A stretch of DNA of 44,068 nt from Parcubacteria bacterium DG_74_3 (GCA_001302985.1 LJNG01000012.1:1-44068), one strand, 5' to 3'. Shown: positions 1 through 9,542, counted from the first letter of the stretch. Notes: generated by a model not told the origin, from the sequence alone. Translations and numbers: made by a program.

Positions 1-175
1 CTTTTGATAATTTATTTAAAAAATAATGATTTTTAGGTAAGGCATTTTTAAGGGCGCCCACCATAAATAAACTTCCCACCCTTCTTTCGTAGATATTTTC
101 GGGCTCATAACAAAAGCTTTCAAAGATAAGGTCTGATTGCAATCCGGCATTAAAATAAAGCTCAAAAACCTGCAT
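1..175 (-). CDS. Hypothetical protein, N-terminal part only (runs off left edge)
   Basis: Minus-strand reading from ATG at 175: MQVFELYFNAGLQSDLIFESFCYEPENIYERRVGSLFMVGALKNALPKNHYFLNKLSK..., open to the window edge. Confidence 0.6.
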   Translation of the reverse strand, partial: MQVFELYFNAGLQSDLIFESFCYEPENIYERRVGSLFMVGALKNALPKNHYFLNKLSK

Positions 176-251
176 CAATTTAATTTTATAATCTTTTATC
201 AAAATTAACAAACTTTACTTTTGAGTTCAGAATGATAAAATATATTAGGTT

Positions 252-326
252 GGACGGTTGGCTCAGGGGTAGAGCGCTGCGTTCACATCGCAGAGGTCAT
301 AGGTTCAAATCCTATACCGTCCACCA
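252..326 (+). tRNA. tRNA-Val(CAC), CCA encoded
   Basis: Acceptor GGACGGT/ACCGTCC, anticodon stem CTGCG/CGCAG with loop TTCACAT, T-arm AGGTTCAAATCCT, 3' ACCA. Confidence 0.93.
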
Positions 327-459
327 TTAAAGAAATAGGACACATTGTGTTTCTTACAATCTTATCTTATACTAAAAATGAGATGAGATGTTAGGCTTTT
401 ATTGCTTCTTTTCATTATTTTAATTCCTGTCTTAAAATTTTAGCGGGTCGTGGAAAGAC

Positions 460-2325
460 ATGAAAAGCGGGAATAAAATATTGTTTTTTACCTTACTTCT
501 TTTGATTGGATTAGTGATTTTTTATTTTTCCAATAATCGGATAAATCAGGTTCAAGCTATATATAATAAAGAAGAAATACAGGAATTAAAAATAAAAGAG
601 ATCGCACCAACCACTTTTGCTTTTAAAACTCTAGATAATAATTTAGTTGAAATAGGAATAGAAAAACATTCACCTCCCCAGCCCTATCTTAAACTAAACA
701 AATGGGACAACGAAGTTTATTTGAAGGTTGGCATACCCTATATAACCTCAGAAAATCCTATTTTAGTAGGGAATAAAATTAGATATTCTACAATTGGCAA
801 TAAACAAACTATAAATAATTCTTTGTGGCAAAGAATATTTTCTAAATCCTCTGTTCAAGCAAAAGAAAATCAACCTAAAGTTAACATTGAGTTTTATCCC
901 AGGGAACCACAAGAGATAACAGAAGAAATTGCAGGAACCCACACTTTTACGCAGAATGAACAAGGTGGAGTAGAGTTTGACACTATTTTATACGAAAAAC
1001 CAGAAACAAATCAAATTATTTTTCCAATAGAAACTCAAGGGTTAAAATTTTACTATCAACCTTCCTTGGACCCTGACCATCCTACTTGGGCTGATGAAGA
1101 TGGAGATGGAGTAGCTGATACTTTTCGTCCAGAAAATGTTGTTGGTTCTTATGCGGTTTATCACGCTACGAAAGGAAATATACATTCAAGCAAAGAAGAA
1201 GCGGAAAAATACAAAGCAGGAAAAGCATTTCATATTTACCGACCAAAGATTATAGACTCTAATGGTTGGGAGATTTGGGGTGAGTTAAATATAGACGAAC
1301 AGTCAGGAAGTTTAAGCATAACCATCTCGCAGGATTTTTTGAATAGTGCGGTTTATCCTATTACAATTGATCCTACTTTTGGATATGATACTACACCTAC
1401 TACTGACTGGACCTTTGTAGGCGAAAATTACGCAATGACTGGAGGAGACACATATAGTCCTTCTTCTAATGGCACTGGTGTCTCCATGTCTTTTTATGGA
1501 AGGAATAGTGGCGATCAAATAAAGATGGCGCTTTACGATTCTAGTAATGAATCTTTGGAAGCCGAGACAGAAGCTGTTAATTTATCTGGGAGTCCTAGTT
1601 GGGTAACTGCCAATTTTTCAGGCTCGCCAAGTGTTTCTTCTAACATAAACTATCGGTTATCCTTTAAAGCCAGTGCAGAAATTTACGTATATTATGATAC
1701 CGCTGCGGTAAATTATAAATATGCCAGCAACAATTTTACTGACGACTGGCCTAATCCTATTTCTTGGACTGAGGGAAGCGCAAGAAAATGGGGCATCTAC
1801 TGTACCTATGAAGTTCTTGAAACAATAGGTGTTCAAGCAACAATTAAATCCTGGATTTCTTTCTCTGTGTCTGCTACCTCAACAACTCTAAGTCCTGAGA
1901 TGGTAGATTCAACAGGAGGTGTCCATATTGCCAGCAGCTCTGTCATTAGCTTAACGGCTGGAACAAACAATACCTCAGGATATTCAATTGACATTAAAAG
2001 TCTGAATGCAGCCCTTTGTCACCAGAATGGATGTGGAACAGCTCAGATTTCTTCAGCTTCTACAACTCTTTTAGTTGGAAACGATGGCTACGGAGCTCAA
2101 GCTACCAGCTCAGACCCTGAGGTGACCATCTCTGCCAGTTATAATCACGCTACCAGCACAAATACTGTTGGAGGCCTGGAAACTACAAACAATGATTTAG
2201 CAGATACTACTGGTCCCGGTTTTGAAGATATAATTTGGTTAACCTTGAAAGCAGCAGCTACCTCTACCAAAATCTATGGAATCTACGAAGATATCGTTAC
2301 CTTGACCTGTACAGCTGGCTCGTAA
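460..2325 (+). CDS. Secreted/cell-surface protein with N-terminal hydrophobic anchor
   Basis: 621 aa ORF; N-terminal TM/signal segment; Thr/Ser-rich beta-type C-terminus; DEDGDGVAD acidic motif. Confidence 0.8.
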   Translation: MKSGNKILFFTLLLLIGLVIFYFSNNRINQVQAIYNKEEIQELKIKEIAPTTFAFKTLDNNLVEIGIEKHSPPQPYLKLNKWDNEVYLKVGIPYITSENPILVGNKIRYSTIGNKQTINNSLWQRIFSKSSVQAKENQPKVNIEFYPREPQEITEEIAGTHTFTQNEQGGVEFDTILYEKPETNQIIFPIETQGLKFYYQPSLDPDHPTWADEDGDGVADTFRPENVVGSYAVYHATKGNIHSSKEEAEKYKAGKAFHIYRPKIIDSNGWEIWGELNIDEQSGSLSITISQDFLNSAVYPITIDPTFGYDTTPTTDWTFVGENYAMTGGDTYSPSSNGTGVSMSFYGRNSGDQIKMALYDSSNESLEAETEAVNLSGSPSWVTANFSGSPSVSSNINYRLSFKASAEIYVYYDTAAVNYKYASNNFTDDWPNPISWTEGSARKWGIYCTYEVLETIGVQATIKSWISFSVSATSTTLSPEMVDSTGGVHIASSSVISLTAGTNNTSGYSIDIKSLNAALCHQNGCGTAQISSASTTLLVGNDGYGAQATSSDPEVTISASYNHATSTNTVGGLETTNNDLADTTGPGFEDIIWLTLKAAATSTKIYGIYEDIVTLTCTAGS

Positions 2326-2361
2326 ATTTGAACATCTATTTGTCTGATTTTGCTTTTGATT

Positions 2362-2386
2362 AAGCGTCTTTTGACGCTTTTTGTTT
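2362..2386 (+). terminator. Intrinsic terminator
   Basis: AAGCGTC-TTTT-GACGCTT followed by TTTGTTTT. Confidence 0.75.
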
Positions 2387-2422
2387 TGACAAAAGTTCTT
2401 TTAAATGGCACCATAAAAGAAG

Positions 2423-2755
2423 ATGGCCAAAAAAATCTCTTTGCCCGAGGAAATTTATAAAAAAGCTCCGATTCACGACTTGATTCTTTTCGGAATTTAT
2501 TCACTGGTTGGCAATGAAAAAAAATGCACCTTTGAAAACCTGGTTTATATTTGTTTTAGCCTTTTTCCAAAGGCCTTTTGTCTTTCTCAACATCCCAAAT
2601 TGCCAGATTCCCGGAAATTAGACCGCCCGTTGAGAAGTCTTAGAAGAATGAAGCTTATTATCGGAGACCCTCAATCTGTTTTTGCTTTAACAAAACAGGG
2701 AAGGAAAAAAGCTTTAGAAATAGCTTCCGCCTTTAAACAAAGAAAGTTATTGTGA
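2423..2755 (+). CDS. Hypothetical protein, possible winged-helix-like
   Basis: 110 aa ORF directly after terminator; stop overlaps next reading frame start (GTGA). Confidence 0.6.
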   Translation: MAKKISLPEEIYKKAPIHDLILFGIYSLVGNEKKCTFENLVYICFSLFPKAFCLSQHPKLPDSRKLDRPLRSLRRMKLIIGDPQSVFALTKQGRKKALEIASAFKQRKLL

Positions 2756-2904
2756 AAATTAAGTTCATCATCAATCCTCGAGCCGGGAAAGGAGACGTTC
2801 AACGGGGAAGTAATGGAGCCAGAAAAGAATACAAAATTAACACTTTAGCCAGCGCCTTAAAGGTTTTGGTTCTTAATCGAAAAATACATGCCAGAAAAAG
2901 TTAG
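2752..2904 (+). pseudogene. Truncated diacylglycerol kinase/YegS-type lipid kinase N-terminus
   Basis: GTG-start reading VKIKFIINPRAGKGDVQ... matches the NPxAGxG start of DAGK catalytic proteins but stops after 50 codons. Confidence 0.45.
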
Positions 2905-3172
2905 AGTTCATATTTTAGTTTCGGGTTTGGTCCAGGGAGTATTTTTTCGAGCCCACACCAGAAAAAAAGCCCAGGAATTAGGAATAAAAGGATGGGTTAA
3001 AAACCTGGGAGATGGCCGGGTAGAAGCGATTTTTGAGGGAGATGAAGAAATGGTTCGGGAAATGCTAAATTGGGCTAAAAAAGGGCCCTCAAGGGCCCAG
3101 GTAGATGGCTTTGAGGAAGAATTTGAAGATTATAAAGGGGAATTTGAGGATTTTGAGATAAGATATGTCTAA
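2888..3172 (+). CDS. acyP: Acylphosphatase
   Basis: VSGLVQGVFFRAHTRKKAQELGIKGWVKNLGDGRVEAIFEG is the acylphosphatase signature. Confidence 0.92.
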   Translation: MPEKVRVHILVSGLVQGVFFRAHTRKKAQELGIKGWVKNLGDGRVEAIFEGDEEMVREMLNWAKKGPSRAQVDGFEEEFEDYKGEFEDFEIRYV

Positions 3173-3614
3173 GGTTTTACCAAAAAGAATATGGCAAAGG
3201 ATATTATCCCCGGAAGAAAAAATTAAATTTGAATTTAGTTTAGGAAAAAGATATATAGCTATAGCCCGGAATTTTTGGATCGTCTTGGGGATTCCCCTCC
3301 TGTTTTTATATAGAATAGGAATAGTTTTCATTATTACAGGATTTCTTTGGGGTTGGTATTTGAGGCGAGCTAATAATTATGCTTTTACCAACAAAAGAGT
3401 TTTAGTTCTAAAAGGGTGGCTATCTACCAATTTAATTAGCGTTGATTACAGCAAAATTACCGATGTAAGAATTGAGGAGCCATTTTTTGAAAGATTATTT
3501 TTTAAAACAGGCAAATTAGTTATCAACACAGCCGGAACCGACCTTCCGGAAATTCAATTAATTAACATTGAAAACCCCTACGAAGTAAAGAAAAAATTGG
3601 ATAGTGCAAGATAA
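3165..3614 (+). CDS. PH domain-containing membrane protein (YdbS/bPH2-like)
   Basis: TM helices followed by YAFTNKRVLVLKGWLSTNLISVDYSKITDVRIEEPFFERLF...GTDLPEIQLINIENPYEV. Confidence 0.8.
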   Translation: MSKVLPKRIWQRILSPEEKIKFEFSLGKRYIAIARNFWIVLGIPLLFLYRIGIVFIITGFLWGWYLRRANNYAFTNKRVLVLKGWLSTNLISVDYSKITDVRIEEPFFERLFFKTGKLVINTAGTDLPEIQLINIENPYEVKKKLDSAR

Positions 3615-4245
3615 AAAAAACCTAATAGAAAGCGATATGATACAAAATAAAACCATTATTCTTTCTTCTCCTCAAACAAAAAGCAAAGTTTCAGTTGAAG
3701 AAGCTCTCTTAAAAAGAAGGAGTATCAGAGAATATAAAGATGAGAGTTTGAGCCAAAAACAGATTTCCCAAATTTTGTGGGCAGCCCAGGGCATTACTGA
3801 TTCTGAGTGGGGGGCCAGAACCTCTCCTTCAGCTGGCGCTCTCTATCCTTTAGAGGTTTATTTGGTAACGAAAAAAATAAAAGGAATTAAACCTGGGGTT
3901 TATCAATATTTGCCCGAAGAACACAAATTAAAAAACATTTTTGAAGGAGATATTAGTGATAAGCTGACTCAAGCAGCTTTAGGTCAAACCTTTATAACTG
4001 AGGCAGCAATGAATCTGGTGATTACTGCTTTTTATACCAGAACAACCAGAAAATATGGAGAACGCGGCATCAGATACGTTCATATGGAAGCAGGACATGT
4101 CGCTCAAAACGTATATTTACAGGTCGTAGCTTTAGGATTGGGTGCTGTGGTGATAGGTGCTTTTTCTGAAAAAGAAGTTAAAAAGATACTCAATCTTTCA
4201 GAAGAGGAAACCCCCCTATATATAATACCAGTAGGAAAAATATGA
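3604..4245 (+). CDS. SagB/ThcOx-type nitroreductase family protein
   Basis: RRSIREYKDESLSQKQISQILWAAQGIT...TSPSAGALYPLEVYLV...EAGHVAQNVYLQVVALGLGAVVIGAF. Confidence 0.9.
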   Translation: MQDKKNLIESDMIQNKTIILSSPQTKSKVSVEEALLKRRSIREYKDESLSQKQISQILWAAQGITDSEWGARTSPSAGALYPLEVYLVTKKIKGIKPGVYQYLPEEHKLKNIFEGDISDKLTQAALGQTFITEAAMNLVITAFYTRTTRKYGERGIRYVHMEAGHVAQNVYLQVVALGLGAVVIGAFSEKEVKKILNLSEEETPLYIIPVGKI

Positions 4246-4293
4246 AAAAAACATTTTTATCTTCTTTTTAATTTTAGAAGAAATAACAAAATT

Positions 4294-4527
4294 ATGAACT
4301 GGAAAAAAATAGAAATAATTTTTGAGTTTTTAATTTTTGGTATCTTGCTGGGAATTACCGAAGACATGGTTGCTATTAAATTAGCAACGGAAGAACCTAT
4401 CACCTGGCGAGTAATTGGAATTGTGATTTTAATTGCTATACCTTTTGCTATAATTGGGGAATTGGTGTTTGATAGAATAGATTTTGCTCAGATTTTTAAA
4501 AACCTGTTTGAAAAAGAAAATAAATAA
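4294..4527 (+). CDS. Small membrane protein, hypothetical
   Basis: 77 aa, two hydrophobic helices, co-oriented with neighbours. Confidence 0.65.
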   Translation: MNWKKIEIIFEFLIFGILLGITEDMVAIKLATEEPITWRVIGIVILIAIPFAIIGELVFDRIDFAQIFKNLFEKENK

Positions 4528-4533
4528 AATTTT

Positions 4534-5535
4534 ATGGAACTGGAAAAACTTAAAAAACTTCTAAAAGAAGAAAAAGAGCCTGAGTATCGTTTCCGCCAAA
4601 TTTACCAGGCGGTTTTTAAGAATTTCTGTTTTAATTTCGAAGAAATGACCGCTCTTCCCGAGGAATTAAAAAAGAAACTAAAAAAAGAAATTGAAATTTT
4701 TGTTTTTAAATTGAAAGATATTAAAAAGGGGAAAGAGGCAGAAAAAGCCCTTTTTCAACTGAAAGACGGTTTTTACATTGAAACAGTTTTGATGCGGCAT
4801 AAATACGGAAAAAAAACCGTTTGCGTTTCTTCCCAGGTAGGTTGTCCCTTGGGTTGTAGGTTTTGTGCTACGGGAAAAATGGGTTTTAAAAGAAATCTTA
4901 ATTGGCAAGAAATTACAGACCAGGTTCTTTTTTTTGCCGAGAAAGAAAAAGATAAAAAATTAAACGTGGTCTTTATGGGTATGGGAGAACCACTTTTGAA
5001 TTACGAAAACGTTCTGAAGGCAATCAGGGTTTTAAATGATAAAGATGGATTTAATTTGGGAGCTCGAGCAATTTCTATTTCTACAGCAGGAATTATTCCG
5101 GGAATTAAAAGGTTGCAAAAAGAAAATCTGGAAATTAATTTAGCCGTTTCTTTAAATAGCCCGGAGGATAAGCAAAGAACATATTTGATGCCCGTTAACA
5201 AAACATACCCCCTAAAAGAATTAATTTTAGCTGCCAAAAATTATGTCAGAACCACAAAAAGAAAATTATTTTTTGAGTATATAATGCTTAAAGACATTAA
5301 TGATGATAGGCATTCTGCCCAAAAATTAGTTAAGCTTTTAAAAAACGAACCCCTTTTCCATGTCAATTTAATAAGATATCACGAAACCGAAACAGGCTTT
5401 AAGAGCTCAGAAGAAAAAGCTATTTTAGAGTTTCAGAATATGTTGAAGAGGAATGGTTTGGGGGTAACCTTGCGGCATAGCTTTGGTAAAGAAATAAAGG
5501 CAGCCTGCGGTCAATTAGCCACTTCTCAGGAATAA
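4534..5535 (+). CDS. rlmN: 23S rRNA (adenine2503-C2)-methyltransferase, radical SAM
   Basis: SSQVGCPLGCRFCATGKMGFKRNL CxxxCxxC motif, FMGMGEPLLNYENV, C-terminal LRHSFGKEIKAACGQL. Confidence 0.95.
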   Translation: MELEKLKKLLKEEKEPEYRFRQIYQAVFKNFCFNFEEMTALPEELKKKLKKEIEIFVFKLKDIKKGKEAEKALFQLKDGFYIETVLMRHKYGKKTVCVSSQVGCPLGCRFCATGKMGFKRNLNWQEITDQVLFFAEKEKDKKLNVVFMGMGEPLLNYENVLKAIRVLNDKDGFNLGARAISISTAGIIPGIKRLQKENLEINLAVSLNSPEDKQRTYLMPVNKTYPLKELILAAKNYVRTTKRKLFFEYIMLKDINDDRHSAQKLVKLLKNEPLFHVNLIRYHETETGFKSSEEKAILEFQNMLKRNGLGVTLRHSFGKEIKAACGQLATSQE

Positions 5536-5580
5536 AATCGCTTCTTTGGTAATTATTTGATAAAATAAAAGGTCAAAAAT

Positions 5581-6081
5581 ATGAAGAAAAACATTTCAAT
5601 CTTAATAATAACTTTTCTCATTTTAATTATTTTAGGATTTCTTTATCTGGTTATTTTTGGAAAAAAGACAGATGAAACTCCCACTCTGCCAGAAACAATG
5701 ATTGTTCAGGTCTTTTTCAATAACAGTAGATTAGACCCGGAATTTTCTTGCAATAAAGTTTTTCCGGTAGAAAGAGAAATTATTAAAACCCAGGCAGTAG
5801 CCAGAGCAGCCCTCGAAGAACTTTTTAAGGGTCCCACTGATGCTGAAAAAGAAGAGGGGTTTTTTACCAGCATTAATCCTGGTGTTAAAATTCAGATATT
5901 AACAATTCAGAACGGAGTAGCAGAAGTTGATTTTGATGAACAATTAGAGTTTCAGGTTGGGGGCTCCTGCAGGGTAGCAGCAATTAGAGCTGAAATTCGC
6001 GAAACCCTAAAACAATTTCCCACGGTCAATGAAGTTATAATCTCAATTAACGGAAGAACCGAAGATATTCTTCAACCTTAA
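5581..6081 (+). CDS. GerMN-domain lipoprotein/membrane-anchored protein
   Basis: N-terminal TM then VQVFFNNSRLDP...ALEELFKGPTDAEKEEGFFTSINPGVKI...GVAEVDFDEQL. Confidence 0.8.
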   Translation: MKKNISILIITFLILIILGFLYLVIFGKKTDETPTLPETMIVQVFFNNSRLDPEFSCNKVFPVEREIIKTQAVARAALEELFKGPTDAEKEEGFFTSINPGVKIQILTIQNGVAEVDFDEQLEFQVGGSCRVAAIRAEIRETLKQFPTVNEVIISINGRTEDILQP

Positions 6082-6084
6082 ACT

Positions 6085-6789
6085 ATGAATTATTTTAAAT
6101 TTGAACTTTCACCATCTTCACTAAATTTATTTTTAGAGTGTCCACGATGCTTCTGGCTTTATAAAGCTAAGAAAATTTATCGACCCCAGGGGCCCATGTC
6201 TTCACTTCCCAGCGGACTGGACCTTTTGATAAAAAAATACTTTGATAAATATCGAGCAATGGATAAATTGCCCCCTGAAATTGAGGGAAAAGTAAAAGGA
6301 AAATTGTTGGAAAATCAAAAACTTCTTGATAATTGGCGAGATTGGAGAGTTTCTAATTTAAGATATGAAGATAAAGATTTAAACGCTGCTTTAAGGGGGG
6401 CGTTAGATGAATGTTTTGTTCTGGAAGACTCTTCGATTGGCTCAGGGCAGGTTGTTTATATTCCCGTTGATTACAAAACTCGAGGTTTTGACCTCAAAGA
6501 AGATTCAGAAAAATACTATCATAATCAACTCAATTGCTACACTCTTCTTTTAGAGGCCAATGGATTTAAACACCCTTCTTTTGCTTATCTTCTCTTTTAT
6601 ATTCCGAGAGAAATAAAAGAAAATGGTATTGTAAGATTTGACATTGAACCAGTTGAGGTAAAAACCAATCCTTCGGAAGCTAAAAAAGTTTTTGAAGCAG
6701 CTGCAAAATTGCTTACCGGGCCTGTGCCTGCCTCTAATCCCGAGTGTGGATTCTGTTCCTGGAGCAATAATTGGCTCAATTTTAAATAG
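6085..6789 (+). CDS. Cas4-like PD-(D/E)XK nuclease family protein
   Basis: SPSSLNLFLECPRCFWLY, ...LRGALDE...VVYIPVDYKTRG..., C-terminal NPECGFCSW (possible Fe-S cysteines). Confidence 0.75.
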   Translation: MNYFKFELSPSSLNLFLECPRCFWLYKAKKIYRPQGPMSSLPSGLDLLIKKYFDKYRAMDKLPPEIEGKVKGKLLENQKLLDNWRDWRVSNLRYEDKDLNAALRGALDECFVLEDSSIGSGQVVYIPVDYKTRGFDLKEDSEKYYHNQLNCYTLLLEANGFKHPSFAYLLFYIPREIKENGIVRFDIEPVEVKTNPSEAKKVFEAAAKLLTGPVPASNPECGFCSWSNNWLNFK

Positions 6790-6805
6790 AATTTAAGATA
6801 TTTAA

Positions 6806-7306
6806 ATGAATAAAAATTGTTCCCAGAAAAAAGCTTTTACCCTTGTTGAAATGCTTATTATTATAGCTATTATAGGAATTCTGTCTTCGATTATTTTAGT
6901 ATCTATTTCCGGGGCCAGAGAAAAAGGCAGAGATGCAAAAAGAAAGGCAGAAATAGCTCAATTTGGAAGATTTTTAACCCTTTCTTGTTATTTGCCCAAG
7001 GATGGTGAAGGTGAGTACGACCTTGTTCCCCTGACAGAAGAAATTAAAAATGAAAACCCTCAATATAGCCAATATTTTTCTAATATCCCCAAAGATCCCA
7101 AGACAGGAACAGAGAGCGAATCAAAATACATTTATACGGTCAATGCCGATGGTAGCAAATGCGCTCTTTATGCTAACCTTGAAAACGAAAAAGAAACGGT
7201 TACTCTTTTGATTACGGTTCCGACACCAGGCGGAGGGGTCGGGGTTTTAAAAACCGATACCCAAGGTTGGAACGGTACTCCGCTTTATTTTCAATATTCA
7301 AACTAA
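6806..7306 (+). CDS. Prepilin-like protein with N-methylation motif
   Basis: KKAFTLVEMLIIIAIIGILSSIILVSISGAREKGRDAKRKAEI. Confidence 0.88.
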   Translation: MNKNCSQKKAFTLVEMLIIIAIIGILSSIILVSISGAREKGRDAKRKAEIAQFGRFLTLSCYLPKDGEGEYDLVPLTEEIKNENPQYSQYFSNIPKDPKTGTESESKYIYTVNADGSKCALYANLENEKETVTLLITVPTPGGGVGVLKTDTQGWNGTPLYFQYSN

Positions 7307-7307
7307 A

Positions 7308-7559
7308 ATGAAAAAAACCATTTATATTGCTGCCTTTACTTTTCTGGGAATACTACTTCAGTTTTTAATCCACGCTTTAGTTGAAATTTGGTACATTGGT
7401 CTTTTAACTCAAGACTTTTCCAGGTATAGTTGGGGTTTTTCCTGGTCTCAGTGGTTTCTAATTCATCATATTGGAACCGTGATTCTTCTCGTTGCGGGTA
7501 TTTTTTTTGGTTTTTGGCAGGGGAAATTTTGGTGGCACAGGATTTATGAACATGATTAA
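7308..7559 (+). CDS. Small membrane protein, hypothetical
   Basis: 83 aa, two hydrophobic helices, tight spacing. Confidence 0.6.
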   Translation: MKKTIYIAAFTFLGILLQFLIHALVEIWYIGLLTQDFSRYSWGFSWSQWFLIHHIGTVILLVAGIFFGFWQGKFWWHRIYEHD

Positions 7560-8376
7560 AGTAAGTAAAGTAAAAGTTGAAAATAATCTAAAAGATTCTG
7601 TTTCGACAGCGGTGAATTTAATTGGTGGTCTCAAAAAAATTATTAATCGAGGAGACGTTGTTTTGTTAAAACCCAACCTAAACACGGCAGACCCCTTTCC
7701 GGCTTCTACTGATGTGGAGTTTTTAAAAGTAGTAGTAGATTTAATCTACGATTTTCATCCAAAATTGGTAATGATTGGTGATTCTTCCACCATGAGTCTA
7801 AATACCAGAAAGGTTATGGAAGAAATGGGTGTTTTTAAATTAGAAAATATGGCCAGACCTCCCCGGATTTATGTTTTTGATGAAAGAAAGTGGGTCAAAA
7901 AAGAAATACCCAGAGGAAAGTACTTAAAAACCGCTTCTCTTTCCTCATTTTTAGACCGAGCAGATAAACTAATTTTATTACCTTGTCTTAAAACCCATAT
8001 TTACGCCCAATTTACCGGGGCTTTAAAATTATCTGTCGGTTTTTTGAAACCCTCCCAAAGAGTTGTTCTTCATCTTAGCCGTCTTCAGGAAAAAATTGCT
8101 GAACTTAATCAACTTATCAAACCTGATTTGATTATCATGGATGCCAGGAAATGTTTTATTAATGAAGGTCCGGCTGAAGGAGAAATTAGAGAACCAAATC
8201 TAATTTTAGCCTCCACCGATAGGGTAGCTATAGACGTTGAGGGCATAAAAATAATTCAGAGTTTTGAGGGAAATGACTTAAAGAACATTAATCCCTGGGA
8301 GTTGCCCCAAATTAAAAGGTCAATTGAGCTTAAAATAGGAGCAACTAAAAATGATGATTATAAACTCATAGAATAA
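7546..8376 (+). CDS. DUF362 domain-containing protein
   Basis: KINRGDVVLLKPNLNTADPFPASTDVEFLKVVVDLI...KTASLSSFLDRADKLILLPCLKTHIYAQFTGALKLSVGF; start moved from 7492 to 7546 (or 7552). Confidence 0.85.
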   Translation: MNMIKVSKVKVENNLKDSVSTAVNLIGGLKKIINRGDVVLLKPNLNTADPFPASTDVEFLKVVVDLIYDFHPKLVMIGDSSTMSLNTRKVMEEMGVFKLENMARPPRIYVFDERKWVKKEIPRGKYLKTASLSSFLDRADKLILLPCLKTHIYAQFTGALKLSVGFLKPSQRVVLHLSRLQEKIAELNQLIKPDLIIMDARKCFINEGPAEGEIREPNLILASTDRVAIDVEGIKIIQSFEGNDLKNINPWELPQIKRSIELKIGATKNDDYKLIE

Positions 8377-8383
8377 TAAAAAT

Positions 8384-8866
8384 ATGGCTAAAAAACAAAA
8401 AAGCTGGCGAGAAAAATTAGAGAATCCTCCAAAAGGTTTACCTAAAGTTGTTACCGGTCCTAAAAAATGGGAAAAGAGGTTTGGAGGAAGAAAAGTGCTT
8501 GTGCCGACCCCCTTGCTTATTGATAAATTGATTAACAAGGTACCTAATGGTAAACTTATTACGATAACAAAAATAAGAGAACGTTTAGCGAGAGATTTTA
8601 AAGCAGATTCAACCTGTCCTCTTACTACCGGTATTTTTCTTCGAATCGCAGCTGAGATAGCAGAAGAAGACAAAAAAGAAGGGAAAAAGAAAATAACTCC
8701 TTATTGGCGAGTTATCAGAGATGATGGCAGTTTAAACGAAAAATTTCCCGGAGGAGTAAAAAACCAGACAAGATATCTCAGAAAAGAAGGGTATGTTATT
8801 TTGGCTGGTAAGGGTAAGAAGGCACCAAAAGTAAAAGATTTTGACAAATACTTTAAAAAATTATAA
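8384..8866 (+). CDS. MGMT-family / alkyltransferase-like protein without the PCHR cysteine
   Basis: C-terminal ITPYWRVIRDDGSLNEKFPGG aligns by eye with IPCHRVVRSDGSLGGYAGG of MGMT. Confidence 0.65.
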   Translation: MAKKQKSWREKLENPPKGLPKVVTGPKKWEKRFGGRKVLVPTPLLIDKLINKVPNGKLITITKIRERLARDFKADSTCPLTTGIFLRIAAEIAEEDKKEGKKKITPYWRVIRDDGSLNEKFPGGVKNQTRYLRKEGYVILAGKGKKAPKVKDFDKYFKKL

Positions 8867-8869
8867 AAA

Positions 8870-9214
8870 ATGATTAGTTTTCAAGAATTTCAAAAAATGG
8901 ATTTGCAGATAGGGAAGGTAATTGAGGTAAAGGGGGTGGAGGGAGCGGAAAACCTTTTGAAATTAAAAGTAGATTTTGGGGAGAAGCCCTCGAAAAGCTC
9001 AGGCCGAGAAATCCGTCAGATTATAGCTGGAATTGCTAAATTTTATAAAGCAGAAGATTTATTGGGAAAAGATATTGTTGTGATTGTCAATCTGGAACCC
9101 AAAAGAGTTTTTGGTTTAGAAAGCCAGGGAATGCTTCTGGCAGCTGATGTTGAAGGAGAGCCAATACTTTTGCTGCCAGATAAAAAAGTACCTCCTGGTA
9201 CTAAAATTCGATAA
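8870..9214 (+). CDS. Stand-alone tRNA-binding (MetRS-beta/Trbp111-like OB fold) protein
   Basis: FQEFQKMDLQIGKVIEVKGVEGAENLLKLKVDFG...RQIIAGIAKFYKAEDLLGKDIVVIVNLEPKRVFGLESQGMLLAAD. Confidence 0.9.
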   Translation: MISFQEFQKMDLQIGKVIEVKGVEGAENLLKLKVDFGEKPSKSSGREIRQIIAGIAKFYKAEDLLGKDIVVIVNLEPKRVFGLESQGMLLAADVEGEPILLLPDKKVPPGTKIR

Positions 9215-9218
9215 AAAT

Positions 9219-9521
9219 ATGACATTAAAAGAAATAATTTGTCTTTTTGTCTGGGCTTTGACATCTCTTTGGGTGGCAATTTTCCTTCAAAAAGAAACGA
9301 AATTTTTCAAAAAAATTAAAGGAGTTTTCCTTCTCTTTTTACTCTTTTTGATAGGGGTTATCTTTCATAATTTAATTTCGGGATTACTAAAGAAAGAAGA
9401 GCCATTCTTTTTTACTCTTTCTCTTCTGTCTTTCAGTGTGGGGATTTTCCTTTTTTTACTCTGGTTTATCAGCTCTGTCAGAGACTTTATAGAAAAGATA
9501 ACAAGACAAAGGTCGATTTAA
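9219..9521 (+). CDS. Membrane protein, hypothetical
   Basis: From ATG 9219 MTLKEIICLFVWALTSLWVAIFL...; several TM helices; start trimmed from 9147. Confidence 0.6.
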   Translation: MTLKEIICLFVWALTSLWVAIFLQKETKFFKKIKGVFLLFLLFLIGVIFHNLISGLLKKEEPFFFTLSLLSFSVGIFLFLLWFISSVRDFIEKITRQRSI

Positions 9522-9542
9522 ACTCTTCAAACGATAAAATTT

